A stretch of 64,000 bases of DNA from JABSQH01 sp965230015 (lineage in GTDB: Bacteria > Actinomycetota > Acidimicrobiia > Acidimicrobiales > Ilumatobacteraceae): positions 186,001 through 250,000 of the forward strand of contig CBDDKF010000002.1 in the NCBI GenBank assembly GCA_965230015.1. Direction: 5' to 3'. The translations under genes and the position numbers were made by a program. Positions 1 through 8,671 of the stretch are shown piece by piece (the first letter of the stretch is position 1; each line of letters opens with the position of its first letter). The notes under the pieces are model-generated. The model was not told where the DNA came from and did no database searches. It saw nothing but the letters and a program-made list of their open reading frames with translations.

Positions 1-4
1 AGCT

Positions 5-130
5 GTCACGAGCCGACCCGTAGTAAGGCCGAGCAGGTGATCGCAGCGGGCGCCGCCGGGAGCGCCAGCGACCAAGGCTGCCGCTCGGCCGTCCAACATC
101 GTCACGAACCGACGTGCAGTAAGGCCGAGC
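5..130. repeat. Pair of imperfect 30-bp direct repeats
   Basis: Positions 5-34 and 101-130 carry the same roughly 30-bp sequence with four mismatches, both ending in the shared block agtaaggccgagc. They lie 96 bp apart, directly after the end of the minus-strand acyl-CoA dehydrogenase gene. I see no coding gene in 1-133. The function is unknown; this could be a dispersed intergenic repeat or the remnant of a small local duplication. Confidence 0.45.
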
Positions 131-133
131 CAA

Positions 134-1354
134 TTATTGCGGCTTGGGCTCTTTCGGCAGGCCGAGGATCATCTCGCCGATGATGTTCCGCTGGATCTGC
201 GACGAGCCGGCGTAGATCGTGCCGGCTCGGGCGTTGAGGAACACGTTGTCCCACGATCCCGAGGTGTTGGCCGCGCCGGGGTCGTCGGTTTGGAACGCAG
301 TGGAAGGCGGGCGCCCTTCGATGTACAGCGCGTCGGCGCCGAGGATGTCGAGGGCCAACTCGGTGACCTTCTTGTGGTACTCGCTCCAGAACAGCTTGGA
401 GATCGCCCCGTCGGGCCCTGGGTGATGTCCGGCGAGGAATTGCGTGAGCGTGCGGTAGCCGAGGTACTTCATCACCTCGACTTGCGAGTAACACCACGCC
501 AGCCGCTGCCGGATGATCGGATCGTCGGCGACGCCGCGCTCTTCGGCCATCGCGAGCAGCCGGTCGAGTTCGGCCTTGAAGCGGATCGGACCGGTCGCGG
601 CGGCCTCGCCGCGTTCGAACCCGAGCAGCGACATCGCCACAGCCCAACCGTTGTTGACGCCGCCGACCACGTTCTCCTTGGGACAGCGAGCGTCGGTGTA
701 GAACACCTCGTTGAACTCGGAGTCGCCCGAGATCATCTTGATCGGACGGACCTCGATGCCCGGCTGATCCATCGGCACGAGCAGAAACGAGATGCCCTTG
801 TGCTTTGGCGCATCGGGGTCGGTGCGGGCCAGGGTGAAGATGTGATCGGCGAGATGTCCTGCCGATGTCCAGATCTTCTGGCCGTTGAGGATCCATTCGT
901 CGCCGTCGAGCTCGGCTTTGAGGCCGACGTTGCCGAGGTCCGATCCGGCGTTGGGCTCTGAGTAACCCTGACACCAGCGGTCTTCACCCGAAAGGATGCG
1001 CGGCAGGTAGTGCTTCTTCTGTTCCTCGCTCCCCCACAGCAGCAGCGTGTTGCCGAGCATTTGGATGCCGAACACGTCGTTGGGTCCACCCGAGGGCACG
1101 CCGGCCTTGGCGAATTCTTCGGCCAGGATCACCTGCTCGGTTGCGGTCAGGCCGGCGCCGCCATAGTCGACGGGCCAGCCCGGCGCGAGGTAGTTCGCTT
1201 CGTACAGGGTGCCGCGCCACTCTTCGACGAAGGCGACGGCAGCATCGGTGTCGAGGGCGCCAATCCCTTCCCAGTTCGATGGCAACTTCTCGGCGAGGAA
1301 GGCTTGCACCTTCTCGCGATAGGCCTCGGCTTCAGGGGAATACGTCGGCTGCAT
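134..1354 (-). CDS. Acyl-CoA dehydrogenase (FadE type)
   Basis: A 406-residue FAD-dependent acyl-CoA dehydrogenase, which would oxidise an acyl-CoA to the 2,3-enoyl-CoA and pass electrons to ETF. The N-terminal helical domain is followed by the family signature WCQGYSEPNAGSDLG (about 128-141), the middle beta domain (NGQKIWTSAG at about 157-166), and a C-terminal segment TIYAGSSQIQRNIIGEMILG. In medium-chain enzymes a catalytic Glu sits in the equivalent of YEGT; here it is YAGS, as in many actinobacterial FadE proteins that use a different Glu position or pair with a second subunit. Substrate cannot be read from sequence. Length is normal for the family. It stands alone; the next gene on the same strand starts 34 bp upstream. 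Confidence 0.93.
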   Translation of the reverse strand: MQPTYSPEAEAYREKVQAFLAEKLPSNWEGIGALDTDAAVAFVEEWRGTLYEANYLAPGWPVDYGGAGLTATEQVILAEEFAKAGVPSGGPNDVFGIQMLGNTLLLWGSEEQKKHYLPRILSGEDRWCQGYSEPNAGSDLGNVGLKAELDGDEWILNGQKIWTSAGHLADHIFTLARTDPDAPKHKGISFLLVPMDQPGIEVRPIKMISGDSEFNEVFYTDARCPKENVVGGVNNGWAVAMSLLGFERGEAAATGPIRFKAELDRLLAMAEERGVADDPIIRQRLAWCYSQVEVMKYLGYRTLTQFLAGHHPGPDGAISKLFWSEYHKKVTELALDILGADALYIEGRPPSTAFQTDDPGAANTSGSWDNVFLNARAGTIYAGSSQIQRNIIGEMILGLPKEPKPQ

Positions 1355-1387
1355 GGTCTCAGCGTAACCGTCGTGGTGGGCCCAGTG

Positions 1388-2242
1388 TTACTCAGCGGTA
1401 GCAACGACCGCCGACGCGGCCACGATCGACGGCACGCTCGACTCAAAACCGGCGATCGTCACATCGGTTGCCGCCGAACGTACATCGAACTCACGCCGAG
1501 CGGCGTCGAAGAACGGGGCGCCGAACGTTGCCGGAATCGCCCCGCCGACCGCGATGTGGCCGACGTCGACCATCGCCACGAGGGTGCTGATCGCCCTGCC
1601 GAACATGATGCCGGCGCGCTCGACCGTGGCGGTGGTGGCGCGCCGCAGTGGACGGTTGATCTCGGCTTCGAGCTCCGTTGCGGACACGTACGGATGCAAG
1701 CAACCCCGCGATCCAGACGGACTGCGCAATCCGTCCGGATCGACGATCACGTGACCGATGGCGCCTGCGTTTCCGTGATGGCCGCGCAACCGCCGTCCAC
1801 CGACCACCACCGCGCCGTCGACTCCTGCATCGAGCAGGCCCAACCACACACCGCGCCGGGCGGCGGCATCGGCCAGCAACGAGTCGTGCCGGAGTTGCGC
1901 GTCGAGCGCTGCGCCTGCACGCGAGTCGAGGGCGACCGGGAGGCCACACAGGTCCTCGAGCCGCGGGCCCAACGCGAAGCCGTTCCATGCCGGGATGCCG
2001 GCCGGACTTGCTGCTGCCGAACGATGGTCGATCGGTCCTGCGCAGCTCACGCCGATCCGTGCGGGCGAGCCGACGTCGGCGGGTGTGGCCGCAACGACGC
2101 GCTCGACGAGGCCCGCCAAGGTGCGCCACACGTCACGCGCCGGGGTGGCGACTCGATCGCGGACGATCACCTCGCCGTCGGCGACGAGCCCTGCCGACAG
2201 CCGATTGGCGTCGACCACCACGCCGATTGCCGGGGAACTCAT
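1388..2242 (-). CDS. ROK-family-like protein, probably not an active sugar kinase
   Basis: A 284-residue protein with the two-lobed ROK (repressor, ORF, kinase) fold. Recognisable segments are a GVVVDANRLSAGLV N-terminus in place of the phosphate-1 loop, a GNAGAIGHVIVDPDG segment matching the ROK GNAGEIGH motif, and a shortened RGCLHPYVS where active ROK kinases carry the CxCGxxGC zinc site. Here two of the three cysteines are gone, and the expected GTGIGGG phosphate-2 loop reads DAGVDGA. The second ROK gene in this window at 21690-22709 keeps all these motifs. I infer a catalytically degenerate paralogue, perhaps sugar-binding or regulatory. The true ligand is unknown. Confidence 0.75.
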   Translation of the reverse strand: MSSPAIGVVVDANRLSAGLVADGEVIVRDRVATPARDVWRTLAGLVERVVAATPADVGSPARIGVSCAGPIDHRSAAASPAGIPAWNGFALGPRLEDLCGLPVALDSRAGAALDAQLRHDSLLADAAARRGVWLGLLDAGVDGAVVVGGRRLRGHHGNAGAIGHVIVDPDGLRSPSGSRGCLHPYVSATELEAEINRPLRRATTATVERAGIMFGRAISTLVAMVDVGHIAVGGAIPATFGAPFFDAARREFDVRSAATDVTIAGFESSVPSIVAASAVVATAE

Positions 2243-2301
2243 GCGAAACGAAACGTACCGCTGATCAGCCCTTGAGCGAATCGCGGTCTACGCTCATTTC
2301 G

Positions 2302-3279
2302 GTGAGTACCGACCTCGCAGCCGACGGTGCGGCTGCCCCCACCCGCCGCTTCGGCGATCTGTTCGATGCGATCACCGCCAACGTCGGCACGGTCGTACGG
2401 GGCAAGCCCGATGCCGTCGAGCTGGCGGTGATCTGTTTGCTCGCCGAGGGGCACTTGCTGATCGAGGACGTGCCCGGCGTCGGCAAGACCAGCCTGGCCA
2501 AGGCGTTGGCGGCGTCGATCGACTGCACCTGGAAGCGCGTGCAGTTCACTCCCGATCTCCTGCCAGCCGATTTGGTCGGCGTCAGCGTGTTCGAGCGGTC
2601 CTCGGAGGCGTTCCGCTTCGAACCCGGCCCGTTGTTCGCCAACATCGTCCTCGCCGACGAGATCAATCGCGCCTCGCCGAAGACGCAATCGGCGCTGCTT
2701 GAGGCGATGGAGGAACGGCAGATCACCGCCGACGGTGAAAGTCGCGTGCTACCGCCGCCGTTCATGGTGATCGCCACGCAGAACCCGGTCGATCAGGAGG
2801 GCACCTACCGGCTTCCCGAGAGCCAGCTCGACCGGTTCCTGTTCCGCATCTCGATCGGCTATCCCGGACGTGACGCCGAGATTCAAATGCTCGACGACCA
2901 CGGGTCGGCGACCACGTTGAAGGATCTTTCTGTGGTCGTCAGCGAGGCCGAAATCGTCTCGATGATCCGCGCCGTGGAGCAAGTGTTCGTCGCCGATGCG
3001 CTCAAGTCGTATCTCGTCGATCTGGCCGAAGCGAGCCGCCGCCACCCCGGGATCGAACTCGGCCTGTCGCCGCGCGCCACGCTGCAACTCGCGGCCGGTG
3101 CACGTGCCCACGCAGCGGCACGCAGCCGCAACTATGCGACCCCGGACGATGTGAAAGCGGTGGGCACCGCCGCACTTGCACACCGCATCGTCGTGCGTTC
3201 CGATCGCGGCGCCCACCTGTCGAATGCCGACGCCATCCGTGAGGTGTTCGACAGCGTCGCCGTGCCGGTCGCCCGCTAG
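2302..3279 (+). CDS. MoxR-family AAA+ ATPase
   Basis: A 325-residue MoxR ATPase. Walker A is EDVPGVGKTSLAKAL, Walker B is IVLADEINRASPKTQSALLEAMEE with the MoxR-typical DEINRA, and sensor 1 is the ATQNP segment; the C-terminal lid contains LGLSPRATLQL. MoxR proteins act as chaperone-like ATPases for the maturation or activation of partner proteins. It begins an operon with a DUF58 protein and a transglutaminase-like membrane protein, the usual partners. GTG at 2302 is chosen because a -10-like TACGCT (2289-2294) lies 7 nt upstream, implying a leaderless mRNA; there is no good Shine-Dalgarno sequence. Longer in-frame extensions overlap the opposite-strand ROK gene and look non-coding. Confidence 0.93.
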   Translation: MSTDLAADGAAAPTRRFGDLFDAITANVGTVVRGKPDAVELAVICLLAEGHLLIEDVPGVGKTSLAKALAASIDCTWKRVQFTPDLLPADLVGVSVFERSSEAFRFEPGPLFANIVLADEINRASPKTQSALLEAMEERQITADGESRVLPPPFMVIATQNPVDQEGTYRLPESQLDRFLFRISIGYPGRDAEIQMLDDHGSATTLKDLSVVVSEAEIVSMIRAVEQVFVADALKSYLVDLAEASRRHPGIELGLSPRATLQLAAGARAHAAARSRNYATPDDVKAVGTAALAHRIVVRSDRGAHLSNADAIREVFDSVAVPVAR

Positions 3280-3349
3280 CCCGATGGTCCCGCTCGCACC
3301 ATGACGTCCGCTACGACTCGACCATGAGCATGCGACAAGGCCTGGGACG

Positions 3350-4540
3350 ATGACGCGCCAGGGAGTGGTCGGCGTGTTTGCCGGCGTGATCGCAGTGATC
3401 GTCGGCCGAGTGTTCGGCGTGGTCGAGCTGTACGTGATCGGTGCCGCGTTCGTGGTCGCTGCGGTGTTCGCGCTGGGGTACGTGCTCCTGCGACATCCGC
3501 GTTTGCGAGTGACCCGCTGGGTGCATCCGAGCGTGCTCGTTGCCGGCGACACCGGACGCGTCGACGTGCACATCGCGCACAGTGGCGCGCTGCCGACGCC
3601 CAGGGTCGAAATGACCGACGCCGTGCACCGCTCGAACGCTCCCGACCAACGAGCCCGTCTGGCCGTGGGCCCCATTCGCCGACGCGCGGCGGCATCGGCC
3701 GGCTACCAGTTGCCGACCACCACCCGCGGGGTGATCACCGTGGGCCCGTTAGTAATCGAGACGCGCGATCCACTCGGCATGGCCCGACGCCGCTCGGTGG
3801 TCGCCGGGCACGACGACGTGATCGTGGCGCCTCGTTCGTTCGCCCTGTCGATGCCCCGGCTGGGCCACGGCGTGCTCGGCAACCATCTCATGCAGCGCTC
3901 ACAGCGGCTCGGCCCCGGTGAGTTCCACAGCCTGCGCGAGTACGTGCAAGGCGACGAGCCGCGCTCGATCTACTGGCGGGCCAGCGCGCGCTCCGACAGC
4001 TTGATCGTCAAGCAGCACACCACCGAGGGGTTGCGCCGTGCGACCGTGGTGCTCGACGCCGACCTCCGCGCCTACCGCGATGCGGCGGGCTTCGAGCGAG
4101 CGGTCACCGTTGCAGCCAGTCTCGTCAACAGCGCCGACCGTGCCGCGTTGACCACGCGCTTCCTCACCTCGCCCGATGTCGACCTCCGTGGACCCGAGGT
4201 GGCTGGACAAACGTTGCGGCTCCTCGCTCGCCTGGAGATGACCCCGTCGCCAATGCGTCCGCTCGACCGTGACCCTGGTGAAGGGCTCGGCTTGCTGGTC
4301 GTCGTCTCGGGATCCGAGCGCGGCCCGGCATGGCGCGCCTCGCAAGCGGCGATCGATCCGACGCTCACCATCATTCCGGTGTTCACCGAAGAGCCGCCAC
4401 ACGGTGCGCTCGGCGTGGCCGCGCGCACCGACGACGAGTTCCTCAATCGTTGGGAACGGCTCGCCGGCGGCACCCGTCTCGATGTGCGCACGTCGCTGGC
4501 CGACGTGGAGTCGGCGACCACCGTGGGGGTCAGCCCATGA
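3350..4540 (+). CDS. DUF58 domain-containing membrane protein
   Basis: A 396-residue protein with two closely spaced hydrophobic helices at the N-terminus (about residues 5-45), followed by a soluble region and the DUF58 core, whose hallmark is GEFHSLREYVQGDEPRSIYW, continuing into RASARSDSLIVKQ. DUF58 proteins carry a von Willebrand-A-like fold and are the standard partner of MoxR ATPases. The stop codon overlaps the start of the following transglutaminase gene (ATGA at 4537-4540), so the two are translationally coupled. The exact role is unknown; association with a peptidoglycan-proximal transglutaminase suggests envelope maintenance. Confidence 0.92.
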   Translation: MTRQGVVGVFAGVIAVIVGRVFGVVELYVIGAAFVVAAVFALGYVLLRHPRLRVTRWVHPSVLVAGDTGRVDVHIAHSGALPTPRVEMTDAVHRSNAPDQRARLAVGPIRRRAAASAGYQLPTTTRGVITVGPLVIETRDPLGMARRRSVVAGHDDVIVAPRSFALSMPRLGHGVLGNHLMQRSQRLGPGEFHSLREYVQGDEPRSIYWRASARSDSLIVKQHTTEGLRRATVVLDADLRAYRDAAGFERAVTVAASLVNSADRAALTTRFLTSPDVDLRGPEVAGQTLRLLARLEMTPSPMRPLDRDPGEGLGLLVVVSGSERGPAWRASQAAIDPTLTIIPVFTEEPPHGALGVAARTDDEFLNRWERLAGGTRLDVRTSLADVESATTVGVSP

Positions 4541-6762
4541 CCTCGGCGACCAATACGCGACCGAGCTTGTCGACCGACATCGGTGCCACCGCAGCGCTCA
4601 CCTTGTTCTCGCTCACCGTCGCCGCCGGCTTCGCCAGAGTGTTCGCCGGGTGGGAGTTCTTCGCCCCACTCGCGTGGATCGTGGTGATCGGCCATGGCAC
4701 GGGCCTGGTGCTACGACGCCGCGAGGTGCCGGCGTGGTTGGCGGTACCGCTCACCGCGGTGATCCTCATCTGGGCGGCATCGCTGCTGTTCTACCGCGAC
4801 ACCACATCGTGGCTGTTGCCCACGACAGAGACGTGGCAGTTGTTCCGGTCCGAACTCGACTTGGTGCGCGACCAATTCCGTGTTGCGGTCGCTCCGGTGA
4901 TCTTCGGAGCCGGATGGGACGCCCTTGCGGCCATCGGGATGATCCTCGCCGTGCTGCTCGCCGACGTGTTCGCGTTCCGCGCCTACGCCCGCGCCGAAGC
5001 GCTCGTGCCGGGCGGCGTGCTCTTCGTGTTCGTTGCCGCGCTCGGTGACGACCGCCTCCGGGTCGCGCTCACGGCTGCGCTGGTCGCCAGCGGAGTGTTG
5101 GCCACGATCGTGTTGCGTGCATATCACGCGCCGTTGCGTAACCCGCTCCGTTTGGCCACACCGATCGCCATCGTCGCCGCAACCGCCATCGCGTTCACCG
5201 CTGGCGTGGTCGGCCCGCGGCTGCCCGGCGCCGAGGCCGAGGCGCTGTACGACACGCGCACCGGCGGCGGCGGGGTGACCCAGGTGGTGAGTCCACTGGT
5301 CGACATTCGTTCGCGGCTGACCAACCGGGAAGACAACGAGATGTTCGTCGTCCGTACCGACGTCGAGTCGTACTGGCGGTCGTCGGCGCTGCCCCAGTTC
5401 GATGGCGAGATCTGGGGGCTGCCCGAACGGGATCTCGTGTCCACCGGTGACGATCTCGGCCAGTCACCGCCCGGTTCGATCGAGTTCCGGCACGAGGTGC
5501 AGATCTCCGACCTACAGGGCAAGTTGGTGCCCGCAGCACCGAATCCGTCGTTCGCCAGCCCAGCCGACCGGCTGGTGTGGAATCCCGAGACCGCCACGAT
5601 CGTGCTCAACGACGGCGACCTCCAGCGGGGTGACACGTTCGAGTTCGTGTCGGCCTCGCCGCGCTTCGATCCGGCGGTGTTGCAGACCGCAACGTCGGTC
5701 GCCCCGCCCGACCCGATCTACGTCGAGGTCCCCGACGACCTGCCCGACATCGTCGAGAGCCTGGCCCGCGACGTCACCGCCGGAGCCACCTCGCCCTACG
5801 ACGCCGCGCTCACCTTGCAAGACTGGTTCCACGCCGAGTTCGAGTACTCACTCGAGGTGCAACAAGGTCACAGCAGCAGCGCGATCGAGAGCTTCTTGCG
5901 CGAACGGGTCGGTTACTGCGAGCAATTCGCGGGTACCTACGCCGCGATGCTCCGGTCGATCGGTATCCCGGCGCGCGTCGCCGTGGGCTTCACGCCAGGC
6001 CTGGTGCAGCCCGACGGTTCGTACTCGGTGCTCGGCAAGAACGCGCACGCATGGCCCGAGGTGTGGTTCGACGGACTCGGTTGGGTGCCGTTCGAGCCCA
6101 CGCCGGGGCGCGGTGCTCCCGGAGCCGAGAACTACACCGGCCGCGCTGCCGAACAGAACACCACTCCCCCGGCCCCGCCCGATGGCAGTGCAGACGAGTT
6201 CGCCGCCCCGACCACGACCGCACCGCTGAACCTGCCGAACGAAGACTTCACCGAGTCCGACCCGTTGCTCAACCTGCCGGACTTCGAGCAGGGCCAAACC
6301 GCCGCGGTGCCACTCGACGACGGCGGCGATGGCGGGCGACCCATGTGGCCCATCGTCGTCCTCGTCATCGCACTGGTCGCTGCGGCGCCTGCGGTGATTC
6401 GCAGAATTCGTCGCCGTGCCGAGGGCACCGACCCGCTGGCCCGTCTCGGAGTGTTGTGGACCCGCTCCCTCGATGCCGTGCGCGACGTCGGCGTGACTCC
6501 CTCGCCCACCGCGACACCGCTCGAGGTCGCCGATACGACCGCAGCTGCGTTCCCGCTGGCGGCCCGACCGTTCCGGGCCCTCGCCGAGGTGGTCACCGAG
6601 GCGACCTACCAGCGCACCGGTGGCGACGGCATGGATGTCGTTGGCGACTACGGGACGAGCCAGCTCCGCCAGTGTGGGACGTGGACCCATCAGGTCGAAC
6701 GGGCGGTCAGCGATGCGATCGGATGGCGGGCACGGATCCGCCGCTACTTCACCCGGTTCTAG
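4537..6762 (+). CDS. TgpA-like transglutaminase-domain membrane protein
   Basis: A 741-residue membrane protein. About six hydrophobic segments occupy the first 210 residues (DUF3488 region), followed by a large extracytoplasmic part. The transglutaminase-like core has Cys in GYCEQFAGTYAAMLRSIGIP, His in NAHAWPEVWFDGLGW and a following acidic residue, the papain-like Cys-His-Asp arrangement. A Pro/Thr-rich linker precedes one more membrane helix (PIVVLVIALVAAAPAVI) and a DUF4129-like C-terminal tail. ATG at 4537 is fixed by the ATGA overlap with the DUF58 gene. The moxR-DUF58-tgpA order is a conserved actinobacterial and pseudomonad operon; the substrate of the transglutaminase domain is unknown. 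Confidence 0.93.
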   Translation: MTSATNTRPSLSTDIGATAALTLFSLTVAAGFARVFAGWEFFAPLAWIVVIGHGTGLVLRRREVPAWLAVPLTAVILIWAASLLFYRDTTSWLLPTTETWQLFRSELDLVRDQFRVAVAPVIFGAGWDALAAIGMILAVLLADVFAFRAYARAEALVPGGVLFVFVAALGDDRLRVALTAALVASGVLATIVLRAYHAPLRNPLRLATPIAIVAATAIAFTAGVVGPRLPGAEAEALYDTRTGGGGVTQVVSPLVDIRSRLTNREDNEMFVVRTDVESYWRSSALPQFDGEIWGLPERDLVSTGDDLGQSPPGSIEFRHEVQISDLQGKLVPAAPNPSFASPADRLVWNPETATIVLNDGDLQRGDTFEFVSASPRFDPAVLQTATSVAPPDPIYVEVPDDLPDIVESLARDVTAGATSPYDAALTLQDWFHAEFEYSLEVQQGHSSSAIESFLRERVGYCEQFAGTYAAMLRSIGIPARVAVGFTPGLVQPDGSYSVLGKNAHAWPEVWFDGLGWVPFEPTPGRGAPGAENYTGRAAEQNTTPPAPPDGSADEFAAPTTTAPLNLPNEDFTESDPLLNLPDFEQGQTAAVPLDDGGDGGRPMWPIVVLVIALVAAAPAVIRRIRRRAEGTDPLARLGVLWTRSLDAVRDVGVTPSPTATPLEVADTTAAAFPLAARPFRALAEVVTEATYQRTGGDGMDVVGDYGTSQLRQCGTWTHQVERAVSDAIGWRARIRRYFTRF

Positions 6763-6842
6763 TCAACGCCGACACCTCGACGGCGCTGACCCAACACTTG
6801 TGGCGCGAGAAGCTGCGTCGGTAGAGGTGCTGCTGCGGTGCT

Positions 6843-6865
6843 CGCCGGTCGGCGGAGAACCGGCG
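6843..6865. terminator. Candidate bidirectional terminator hairpin
   Basis: CGCCGGT at 6843-6849 pairs with ACCGGCG at 6859-6865 around a 9-nt loop. It lies in the gap between the convergent tgpA-like gene and the DUF3040 gene, directly at the stop codon of the latter. There is no U-tract, so intrinsic termination is uncertain. Confidence 0.35.
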
Positions 6866-6866
6866 C

Positions 6867-7193
6867 TCAGTCGTCGTCTGACGGTGTCGCCGAGCGGCGT
6901 CCGCTGAGCCATGCGGAGATCGGCAGTTGCCCCAGGCGCTCACGACCCAAGAGGCGCAGCTCGGCTTCGAGCATGACCGCCATGGTCAGCACGATGACGA
7001 AGCCGACGAAGGCGACGATGAAGTTGATCGCCAGGCCGCCGATGGTGATGACCAGTCCGAGCAGCAGCCCGAGCACGAGCATCACCGAACGGCGTCTCGA
7101 CACGCGGTAGCCGCGATGTGAGAATGCAGGGTCCTGCTCGAGCTCTTGCTCGATCTGCCGCAGGATGCGCTGTTCGTCTTCGGAAAGCGGCAC
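6867..7193 (-). CDS. DUF3040 small membrane protein
   Basis: A 108-residue protein with the DUF3040 signature at its very start (PLSEDEQRILRQIEQELEQD), a basic linker, and two hydrophobic helices (about 40-60 and 62-85), ending in a polar Ser/Asp tail. DUF3040 proteins are small actinobacterial inner-membrane proteins often found near cell-division and envelope genes; the molecular role is unknown. GTG at 7193 is chosen because the family starts with the PLSEDEQ segment; the longer frame upstream has no family similarity. It converges with the tgpA-like gene. Confidence 0.85.
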   Translation of the reverse strand: MPLSEDEQRILRQIEQELEQDPAFSHRGYRVSRRRSVMLVLGLLLGLVITIGGLAINFIVAFVGFVIVLTMAVMLEAELRLLGRERLGQLPISAWLSGRRSATPSDDD

Positions 7194-7317
7194 GAAGCCA
7201 TCATCGCACGGTTTCTGGCGATCCTCAACGCGGCCCGCAGGAAACCCGGGGAGCAGGCCGATCCGCACCGTCGGAATTCACGCTCGTCCGGAGCCGGGCG
7301 GCTGCCATGCTGCATCG

Positions 7318-8622
7318 GTGAGCAACGATCTCGACGATCTCCAGATTGGTTCCAATGCAGCAGCCACGGACCAACCGTCTGTGGAGTTCGCCTCCTATGC
7401 GGCCGACCGCGACGCCGACGACGTCATCCGCATCTGGCGAGAAGTGCGATGGATCGACGACGAAGACGCCGAGCGTGCTGCGCTGCGGAGGTTTCTCGAT
7501 GGTGGGCCGGTCGAGGTCGCCCGAGTCGACGGAGTGGCCGAGTGCGCCGTTGCCCGCATGATGGGCGAGTTCGACCTCGACTCGATGCGTGTACCGCTGT
7601 GCGCCATCACCGGAGTGACCACCAGCCACGTCGGACGCAAACTCGGATTGGCATCGACGCTGACCTCGCGGGCGTTGCGCAACGGTGCCGACGACGGAGC
7701 CGCGATCGCTGCCCTGGGCATGTTCGAGCAGGGGTTCTACGACCGCTTCGGCTTCGGCACCGGTGCGTACGCCTACGAGATGGTCTTCGACCCGAGTTCG
7801 CTGCGTGTCGACCATGTCGCTTACCGCCGTCCGGTACGTCTCGGCGACGACGACGTCGACGAGATGTATCAGGCGACGATCAACCGTCGTCAGCATCACG
7901 GCGCAGTCCGGCTGCACAGCGCCGACCAGTTTGCCGCCGAATGGGGATTCATTCACGACCGTGTCGCACTCGGCTACCGCGACGCCGATGGCGCGGTGTC
8001 GCACTTCGTGATCGGCTCGCTGAAGGACGAGTACGGACCGTTCCGCGTTCGCTTCTTCGTGGCCCAGAACGACGAGCAGGTGCTCGACCTGTTGCGGCTG
8101 TTGCGCGAGCTCGCCGACCAGTTCCACACCGTGAAGATGGCCGAACCGCCGGGTGTGCAACTGCAATCGTTGCTCGATCAGCCGATCCGTCAACGCAGCC
8201 GGACCAAGGACTCGGCCACGGCAACGTCGGCCGACGCGCTGGCGTGGTGGCAGGCACGGATCCTCGATCCGGCGGCCTGTGCTACGGGAGTGCAGTGGAC
8301 CGGCGCGCCGATCGAGTTCGTGCTCGAACTCACCGACCCGGTCGGGCGCTTTCTCGATCCGACCGACGGGTGGACCGGTGTCGACGGCCGTTATCAGGTG
8401 CACGTCGGGAACCCGTCGACGGTCGACTCCATCGCACCGGGCGCAACGGTCGACGGGCCAGTTGTACGGGCTGGCGTCGGCGCATGGACCCGACTGTGGC
8501 TGGGCATCGCATCGGCGAGCGCCCTGTCGCTCGGGGCCGAGATCGACGCGCCCGCCGACCTGTGCGCCGCCCTCGATCGAGCGATCCGTCTGCCCCGCGC
8601 CGAGCCCGGCATCTACTTCTGA
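7318..8622 (+). CDS. Eis-like GNAT N-acetyltransferase with SCP2-type C-terminus
   Basis: A 434-residue protein matching the length of the Eis family. The N-terminal GNAT domain covers about 20-150, with the acetyl-CoA-binding strand and loop near ITGVTTSHVGRKLGLASTLT. A second, degenerate GNAT domain follows (to about 300), and the C-terminal SCP2-like domain ends in the family-typical RLPRAEPGIYF, whose terminal carboxylate serves as catalytic base in Eis. Eis enzymes acetylate amines such as aminoglycosides or lysine side chains; the physiological substrate here is unknown. GTG at 7318 follows CATGCT by 6 nt, consistent with leaderless expression. It is divergent from the DUF3040 gene and convergent with dinB. 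Confidence 0.87.
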   Translation: MSNDLDDLQIGSNAAATDQPSVEFASYAADRDADDVIRIWREVRWIDDEDAERAALRRFLDGGPVEVARVDGVAECAVARMMGEFDLDSMRVPLCAITGVTTSHVGRKLGLASTLTSRALRNGADDGAAIAALGMFEQGFYDRFGFGTGAYAYEMVFDPSSLRVDHVAYRRPVRLGDDDVDEMYQATINRRQHHGAVRLHSADQFAAEWGFIHDRVALGYRDADGAVSHFVIGSLKDEYGPFRVRFFVAQNDEQVLDLLRLLRELADQFHTVKMAEPPGVQLQSLLDQPIRQRSRTKDSATATSADALAWWQARILDPAACATGVQWTGAPIEFVLELTDPVGRFLDPTDGWTGVDGRYQVHVGNPSTVDSIAPGATVDGPVVRAGVGAWTRLWLGIASASALSLGAEIDAPADLCAALDRAIRLPRAEPGIYF

Positions 8623-8671
8623 CGCCGGGCGGCACATTCGGGGCATCAGGCGGCACGCCGCAACTCGGCGG

